Assembly: GCA_002838945.1 (NCBI GenBank) | Contig: PGXB01000038.1 | Span: 1 to 35,161, forward strand | DNA: 35,161 bases | DNA from: a candidate division Zixibacteria bacterium HGW-Zixibacteria-1 | GTDB taxonomy: Bacteria > Zixibacteria > MSB-5A5 > GN15 > PGXB01 | Direction: 5' to 3' | Shown: positions 30,166 through 35,161 of the stretch, piece after piece | How positions within the stretch are numbered: position 1 is the stretch's first letter | Layout of the letters: each line of letters starts with the position of its first letter | Notes under the pieces: model-generated | Seen by the model: only the letters and a program-made list of their open reading frames with translations | Told to the model about the DNA's origin: nothing | Databases searched by the model: none | Program-made: the position numbers and the translations under genes

Positions 30166-32994
30166 ATGAGTAGATTTTCCAGTGCATTAGCGAACAGGGT
30201 CGCAGGTGTGTTTTATATACTGCGCCGGAGATTATTAAAATCAGCTTTAGTCGGTTTGATTCTGGCCTCGGTGTTTTTCCACCCTGCTTCTGGCCAGACG
30301 GGATTTTTCCAGGAAATTAGGTACACGCTATCGCCCGTTGGAAGTGGAATGGCCTGGAACCATGGCTTGGGATTGAAAGATGGCTTCTTTTACGGGGGGA
30401 AACTGGGCATTGACTTCGGCCCGCTAATCGGTCTGGAGGCTTCCTATCTGACAAGCGGTAAATTGTGGACAACATTTTCTGAAATAGACCTGATCGATAC
30501 GGCTGGCAGCACTATTCCTGATCACCGGGTAACGGTAAGGCGATTTGGTGGTGACTTGCTGATACGGTGGCCTTCGATGCGAATTGCGCCGTTTGTCAGG
30601 GTCGGCGGCGGTGTCATCCGATTTGAACCGGAGACCGGCCCCAATTCGGAGAAAATCGACGTTCGGTTCGGCGGTGGTTTTGATTACATATTATCAAATC
30701 GCGTGCGTACGCGGGCCTGGATCGAGATGAATCGCTTTCGTCTCGACCGGTACTCACTTGCGCCGGGAGGCGCCACAAGCGGATTATATCCCCTCGATCC
30801 GGATGCGGACAAAATTCGCAACAACCTGTCAGTTGGTTTAAGCCTTGATTACGCCTTGGGTCAAAGCAGGTTCCGTGCCGTCAGAACCGGAGAGCGACTC
30901 CACCCGTTTTCCGCATTAGAGCTGGAACCGCTTCTTGGCCGATTGGATTTTGGAGATTCCAGGCTGAATACTGTCACCGTTGCCGGGGCACGGATAGGCG
31001 GGGAGCTTAATCCATATGTGGGTTGGGGGCTTTTTTACTGGCACGCAATGGAATCCGATTTGAGCGATACACGCCCCCTCCAAAGTTACGGCGGTGAGGC
31101 CCGCTTCAATCTGGCTTCGAAAAGCGGTCCTCAACCTTACGTTACCATTGGCGCCGGTCAGTTTGATTTCCTGTCAAACTATTTCGATAATGAAGGTAAC
31201 AAGCGCGACGACAGGACCGCTTTAATTCTTGGGGCGGGCATCCGCGCTGAAATTATTAATGGCATTCAACTCGATGCAGGCGTGCGCGATTACATGTATG
31301 GTGAAGGGCGGCTCGATCGCGTGTCAGGGACTGATGAAATCAGGCATAATTGGCTCCTCTCCGGCGCTTTGGTGTTTGGTATTGGCGGCCGCGGGAGCGA
31401 CACGAAGCAGCGACCGACAATACCTCAGACATTGCCGAACAGTATCATCTCCACGTCATTGATGCAGGATACAACCGCAACTACGATGAAACAACTTGTA
31501 TTCGATGATACAAGAACTGTTGTGGATCGGCCGCCCGCGCAGCGCACGCCAACCGGCTATGTCTCCGATAAAAATATTGTTATCCCGGTGCCTTTAGAGG
31601 GCGAAGTATATATTCGATATGGAACTCCTTCAAGTGATGTTTGGAAGAAGACGGTTGAAGGCGAGTTTGAAATTGAGACCGCCAAAATTGATTCTATTTC
31701 AGGTGGTGCGGAACAAGAACGCCGTTCAAAAGCTGACACGATCGTGAGTGAAACGGCAAAACCGGCGGCAATAGTTCCTGCCGAAATTTTCCTTCAGGCA
31801 CCCGCGGGTGAGGATGCGCCCGTCTCGCGGCGCGAACTGGATTCTCTGCTGAACAAACTCACATCGGATATAGGCGCTATGCTTGCCGGGCAAATGGCCC
31901 CGCAGGCAATTCAAAAACCAGCGACCGAGACAACTGGTGTCGCAGCAGCAGAGGATTCTTTGCTGACTGCTTTGAGAGATGAACTTGCCAAAACTCAGCA
32001 GGAGCGGCAGCGTCTCGACTCGCTGCTTCGGGAAAAGACACTTACCGTGAGTCCTGAGCCGGATAGTGTGAATGCGCTGAAGATTCAGCAGGCCATTGCC
32101 GATCAGGTTGCGGCGGCGCTGGCAGCAAAATCTGAAGGCGCCGGAAAGGAGATCACGCAGACTGATCTCCAGAATATGATGACGACATTAGCGATTCACA
32201 TGGATTCAGTCTCATCACATAGGGCAAAGATCGACTCGGCCCGGCTGCAGGATCAACTCCGGCTCGAGGTCATACGCCAGACAAAAAGTCAGGATGATTT
32301 TCAGCGGGCGCTTGAAGATTTCATGAGGCGCTATGGTCAGAGTCAGGACAATAAAACCATTCTGCCTCCTTCGATAATTGTTACGCAGCCTGCCCCTTCA
32401 TCTCAGATCATCCCGCGCGAAGAACCGTCAACGGTGGTAATCAAACCTGACACGCAGTATGTAGTAATTCGGGACTCAACAGGTAAAGCTGGAACGGTGC
32501 TGCCGATATCTGATTTCGATGCCACCACGCCGCCGGCGGAAAAAGACTTCATTGATCTGCGGCCGTCAGGATATACTGGTTTTAGTCTGGAAAAACCAAA
32601 GCAATTCATACTTGGGAGCCGGTTGGATATTGGGCCGATTACGGCTAAAGAAGAGAGATTGCGACTTGTACCGGAATTCGCCCTGGGACTTGGCGGCGGC
32701 GGCGTCTCGGTAATGGCCGTCATGAACGTCGAGTATGCTATAGCGAACATCGAAAGTGGTGACTATCGAATTGTTCCTTATGCCCGCATGGGATTTGGCG
32801 TGCTTGGTTTCGGTGGAGATATATCGGAAAGAGATACGGAGGGCGTTCTTAATTTCACCTACGGTATCAGCATCGACCCCAGAAAAGCGGGCCTGTTTCG
32901 CGGCATAGGAAACCCTGCTGTTTTTATTGAGCATCAGATTATCGATCTGTTTGATCTTAACCGGGTTGTGCTGGGTTTCCAATGGTCGCGATAA
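30166..32994 (+). CDS. Large exported protein with two outer-membrane barrel-like domains and a coiled-coil centre
   Basis: The protein (942 residues from this ATG; an upstream ATG at 30118 lacks a binding site) has a signal-like segment (RRLLKSALVGLILASVFFHPASG). Residues about 40-440 are Gly/aromatic alternating strands (YGGKLGIDFGPLIGLEASYLTSG, RIAPFVRVGGGVIRFEP, QPYVTIGAGQFDF), typical of OmpA-like barrels. The central 440-770 region is hydrophilic with predicted coiled coil (LLTALRDELAKTQQERQRLDSLLREK). The last 140 residues again look like barrel strands (LVPEFALGLGGGGVSVMAVMNVEYA … RIVPYARMGFGVLGFGG) ending in aromatic FQWSR, a usual barrel C-terminus. A role linking the outer membrane to the periplasm is inferred. 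Confidence 0.7.
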   Translation: MSRFSSALANRVAGVFYILRRRLLKSALVGLILASVFFHPASGQTGFFQEIRYTLSPVGSGMAWNHGLGLKDGFFYGGKLGIDFGPLIGLEASYLTSGKLWTTFSEIDLIDTAGSTIPDHRVTVRRFGGDLLIRWPSMRIAPFVRVGGGVIRFEPETGPNSEKIDVRFGGGFDYILSNRVRTRAWIEMNRFRLDRYSLAPGGATSGLYPLDPDADKIRNNLSVGLSLDYALGQSRFRAVRTGERLHPFSALELEPLLGRLDFGDSRLNTVTVAGARIGGELNPYVGWGLFYWHAMESDLSDTRPLQSYGGEARFNLASKSGPQPYVTIGAGQFDFLSNYFDNEGNKRDDRTALILGAGIRAEIINGIQLDAGVRDYMYGEGRLDRVSGTDEIRHNWLLSGALVFGIGGRGSDTKQRPTIPQTLPNSIISTSLMQDTTATTMKQLVFDDTRTVVDRPPAQRTPTGYVSDKNIVIPVPLEGEVYIRYGTPSSDVWKKTVEGEFEIETAKIDSISGGAEQERRSKADTIVSETAKPAAIVPAEIFLQAPAGEDAPVSRRELDSLLNKLTSDIGAMLAGQMAPQAIQKPATETTGVAAAEDSLLTALRDELAKTQQERQRLDSLLREKTLTVSPEPDSVNALKIQQAIADQVAAALAAKSEGAGKEITQTDLQNMMTTLAIHMDSVSSHRAKIDSARLQDQLRLEVIRQTKSQDDFQRALEDFMRRYGQSQDNKTILPPSIIVTQPAPSSQIIPREEPSTVVIKPDTQYVVIRDSTGKAGTVLPISDFDATTPPAEKDFIDLRPSGYTGFSLEKPKQFILGSRLDIGPITAKEERLRLVPEFALGLGGGGVSVMAVMNVEYAIANIESGDYRIVPYARMGFGVLGFGGDISERDTEGVLNFTYGISIDPRKAGLFRGIGNPAVFIEHQIIDLFDLNRVVLGFQWSR

Positions 32995-33031
32995 TTGTGC
33001 GCCGTCTGGATAACATATTTAGGGAGTTATT

Positions 33032-33421
33032 ATGAAGATTCTTGTACCAACCGCCGGGTTTCCACCGGCCAAACAATCAGCTGATTATATTGTGCGCATT
33101 GCCAACAATTTGAGCGCTGATCTTGTTGTCTTGCATGTGTACTCCGGGACTAATCCGGAGCCGAATGCGAAAGCAGCGTTTGACGTGTTTGTGGAGACCG
33201 CTAATAAGGCTGGAATTAACGTTCAATCACGCGTCCAGCGCGGTAATATAGTCGATTCTATAATCTCGGTTGCAGAAAGCGGGGAATATGCGCTGATTAT
33301 TATGGGGGCGAGTGCAGGCATTGGGTTGGAAGAATGGATCAGCTCACAGGTACTTCATTCGTCGCACCTCCCCGTTGTCGTCATTCCTCATGCCTTTCCA
33401 ACGAAAGGAAAAACAAAGTGA
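33032..33421 (+). CDS. Universal stress protein (UspA family)
   Basis: The 129-residue protein has the Usp fold: MKILVPTAGFPPAKQSADYIVRIANNLSADLVVLHVY, VQRGNIVDSIISVAESGEYALIIMGASAG, then HSSHLPVVVIPHAF. The ATP-binding loop is G-x2-G, here MGASAGIGLEEWISSQVLHSS, so the usual G-x9-G-S/T part is only partly kept and ATP binding is uncertain. The stop overlaps the GTG start of the next gene (GTGA), so the two are coupled. GGGAG precedes the ATG. Confidence 0.9.
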   Translation: MKILVPTAGFPPAKQSADYIVRIANNLSADLVVLHVYSGTNPEPNAKAAFDVFVETANKAGINVQSRVQRGNIVDSIISVAESGEYALIIMGASAGIGLEEWISSQVLHSSHLPVVVIPHAFPTKGKTK

Positions 33422-33906
33422 GAATTGTTCTTGTAATTATTACAGTAGTTTTAGTAATACTGGCAATATTCACCGCCGCCAACTGGAGTGTACTGACTAT
33501 CCCGACGCCTCTATCGTTTGTGGCCTTTTCTGTTGAAGGCCCTTTGGGCGTGATATTGCTTGGAGTAACACTAGGTCTTACATTGCTGATGGTGGCCTAT
33601 GCACTCCTCCTGCGAACCTCATGGTTGGTGGAATCACGTCGTTTCAATCACCGGCTGGAGGAACAACGCGAGTTGGCTGAAAAGGCTGAATCTTCCCGAA
33701 TTATTGCATTGCAGGAATTGCTTGAGCAGGAGTTCGAGGACATGAAAACGTCCTTACAGACGCTGAGTGCATCGGGCCTGGCCCGGATCGAGAGCGCCGA
33801 GAAAGCTCTTATCAAGACAATCGAGGAAAACAGTAATGGTATTGTTGCTCAGATCGGTTACATTGATGATAGAATAAAAGGCGGATCGGAATCATCCAAT
33901 ACTTAA
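33418..33906 (+). CDS. LapA-domain membrane protein with coiled-coil tail
   Basis: The 162-residue protein starts at GTG inside the Usp stop. Two membrane helices (VIITVVLVILAIFTAANW and LGVILLGVTLGLTLLMVAYALLL) with the intervening TANWSVLTIPTPLSF match the LapA/DUF1049 domain. Residues 75-160 form a charged coiled coil (SRRFNHRLEEQRELAEKAESSRIIALQELLEQEFEDM). In E. coli LapA works with LapB in control of LPS synthesis, but here no LapB is adjacent. Coupling to a universal stress protein suggests a stress-related membrane role. Confidence 0.8.
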   Translation: MRIVLVIITVVLVILAIFTAANWSVLTIPTPLSFVAFSVEGPLGVILLGVTLGLTLLMVAYALLLRTSWLVESRRFNHRLEEQRELAEKAESSRIIALQELLEQEFEDMKTSLQTLSASGLARIESAEKALIKTIEENSNGIVAQIGYIDDRIKGGSESSNT

Positions 33907-34037
33907 TCAGAACCAGAAAAAACCAACTCAATGTGACCTAATAGACCAAATAGCTGTTGGATGCAATCTCCAGCAGACAGAATTATTGATGAACTATTAT
34001 ATACTTGTCAATCACAATGCGCTCAGATATTTTCCGC

Positions 34038-34117
34038 GCGCCGACGCCGCTTGATGCTCAAACCGGTATCCGGCACTTCACACATAAATAAACTTATCAA
34101 TAACCGGAAATAAAAAA
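34038..34117 (+). repeat. Intergenic repeat copy 2
   Basis: TTGATGCTCAAACCGGTATC followed by CGGCACTTCACA and later AACCGGAAATAAAA matches 29413-29488. It lies in a 286-base gap between LapA-like and RRM genes that otherwise holds only a terminator. Confidence 0.5.
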
Positions 34118-34140
34118 AGGAAACCGGCCTGAAGCCGGTT
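34112..34140 (-). terminator. Intrinsic terminator of the second RRM gene
   Basis: AACCGGC (34122-34128) and GCCGGTT (34134-34140) form a seven-base-pair hairpin with loop CTGAA. On the minus strand a T-rich tract (TTTCCTTTTTTA, 34111-34122) follows, the correct orientation to end the RRM gene. Confidence 0.75.
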
Positions 34141-34192
34141 CCCTCTGAATCTGATCCCGCGCCGAAAACGACACAGGTTTCAAAACATGCCT

Positions 34193-34498
34193 TTAGTACG
34201 GCTTACGATAGCGGTTGCTTCCGCTGTTGTTGCCGCCGCTGCTTCCGCCGCTCTGCGCGCGCGGTTTCGCCTCGTTGACATTCATCGCCCGTCCATTTAG
34301 CTCATGACCGTTAAGGCCGCTGATGGCAGCGTTGGATTCGTCTTTTCCGGACATCTCCACAAACGCAAAACCTTTGGGCTTCCCGGTGTACTTGTCGGAA
34401 ATAATGTTGATAGTTGAAACTTCACCATAACCCTCGAAGGCCTGGCGTAATTGATCTTCTGTCGTATCGAACGACAGGTTGCCGATGTAGATATTCAT
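34193..34498 (-). CDS. RNA-binding protein with RRM domain and glycine/serine-rich tail
   Basis: The 101-residue protein has RNP2 IYIGNL (residues 3-8) and RNP1 KPKGFAFVEM (about residue 40-49). After NVNEAKPRA comes a low-complexity Gly/Ser/Asn tail (QSGGSSGGNNSGSNRYRKPY), which the paralogue at 22693 lacks. Such tails often help condensation or RNA annealing. The ATG follows GGAGTGTAGG. A clear terminator follows the gene. It is transcribed alone and opposite to the LapA-like operon. Confidence 0.95.
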   Translation of the reverse strand: MNIYIGNLSFDTTEDQLRQAFEGYGEVSTINIISDKYTGKPKGFAFVEMSGKDESNAAISGLNGHELNGRAMNVNEAKPRAQSGGSSGGNNSGSNRYRKPY

Positions 34499-35080
34499 CC
34501 TACACTCCGAATTTGCTTATCTTGAAGACAACTTCATCTCTATGGTGTTGGACACTTCAAGATAAACGATTAATTGCGCATCATCGCGCGATCAATTCGA
34601 GATTAAGCTTTAGCGGAGAGTTGTGGATTTAGGACAAGACTACGAAAAGGCTGAACTCAAATTAATATTGGTTTCTTCATTATACGCTGTGCCTTGCCAA
34701 ATACCTACAACTATTTTTGGATAAAGCGGTTTATTTTAACGATTGTTTCCGGAGGTGAATCCAACAACCCGCCATTTACTTGTCATCTTATGATGTAACC
34801 TCTTGCGCGGCATGACGTGCCATAGATTCCCGCCACCCCTCCCAGCATATTAATTACACAAAATCCGCCATAATTATCTTAAATTATCTATTGTCGAACC
34901 AGCAATCTTTATTTATCTTTAACGAGTCGGAAAATAAATATGGAATAAAGAGATATTATACGGATGTAGTTCCGGGGTTCCGTCGATTCAGTTGCTGTAA
35001 TCATTTTCGGGGGATTTATGGGTTATGCAATATATCTTTAGTAAATTAAAAGGGGCAAGTAATATACTGCTCCCCATTAA
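34499..35080. other. Long non-coding region before the right edge
   Basis: No credible gene is visible on either strand in about 580 bases. It is AT-rich, and GC-poor short palindromes are the only structures. The promoter of the RRM gene must lie at its left end. Confidence 0.5.
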
Positions 35081-35108
35081 TTGACAAGGATTGTTAAGAG
35101 AGTATCTT
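35081..35108 (+). promoter_or_regulatory. Putative promoter for the gene at the right edge
   Basis: TTGACA (35081-35086) and TATCTT (35103-35108) are spaced by 16 bases, 29 bases before the ATG. Confidence 0.5.
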
Positions 35109-35136
35109 GTGGCTGATTTCACAAAGGAGATCAGTC

Positions 35137-35161
35137 ATGAAGCGACGGCAATGGGATTCGA
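35137..35161 (+). CDS. Start of a probable IS3-type transposase OrfA (cut by window end)
   Basis: AAAGGAG precedes an ATG by seven bases, and the eight visible codons read MKRRQWDS. Many IS3-family OrfA proteins begin MKRRQW-P/S-KxK, so this is a reasonable but thin identification. The rest is outside the window. Confidence 0.45.

Overview
The window reads as a chromosomal segment of an uncultured-type Gram-negative bacterium, most likely from the FCB superphylum (a Zixibacteria-like lineage is my best guess). This is inferred from a secreted protein ending in a YPNPFNP-type sorting domain, several outer-membrane barrels, a two-chain-free tmRNA, and many genes with weak or no named relatives. 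No taxonomic search could be run.

Layout. Positions 1-900 carry the C-terminal half of an AT-rich gene whose N-terminus is missing. Positions 1007-3794 are a tight larE-larB-larC operon for the nickel-pincer cofactor, without larA. It converges on a secreted sorting-domain protein (3850-5688) through a perfect shared terminator hairpin. At 6097-6455 lies ssrA (tmRNA). Immediately behind it, 6456-9098 is an AT-rich island bounded by a 20-base copy of the ssrA 3' end. The island carries an excisionase-like HTH gene and a two-gene cassette: an HD-domain nucleotide hydrolase plus a YwgA/Panacea-like protein. Just outside the island is a C_GCAxxG_C_C-family gene whose first cysteine position is an in-frame TGA followed by a SECIS-like hairpin, so it is very probably a selenoprotein.

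Positions 9990-13706 encode a 1238-residue fusion of a transporter-like membrane domain, a spermidine-synthase-like domain and TPR repeats. Positions 13950-16257 hold an XRE regulator and membrane protein pair plus a duplicated second membrane protein, which is preceded by a remnant of a second regulator. TPR and beta-propeller-like exported proteins follow (16370-18662). A minus-strand pair, GH130 enzyme and GT4/six-hairpin glycosyltransferase, occupies 18973-22223.

The last third (22405-34500) looks like a stress and envelope-response neighbourhood. It contains two RRM proteins, a frameshifted LuxR-type response regulator, an isolated ATP-cone protein, an ECF sigma factor, a glycine-zipper lipoprotein, small membrane peptides, two paralogous small barrels, a radical SAM protein, a large double-barrel protein, a universal stress protein and a LapA-like protein. 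Three intergenic regions here share a related promoter module. The window ends at the start of what looks like an IS3-type transposase gene.
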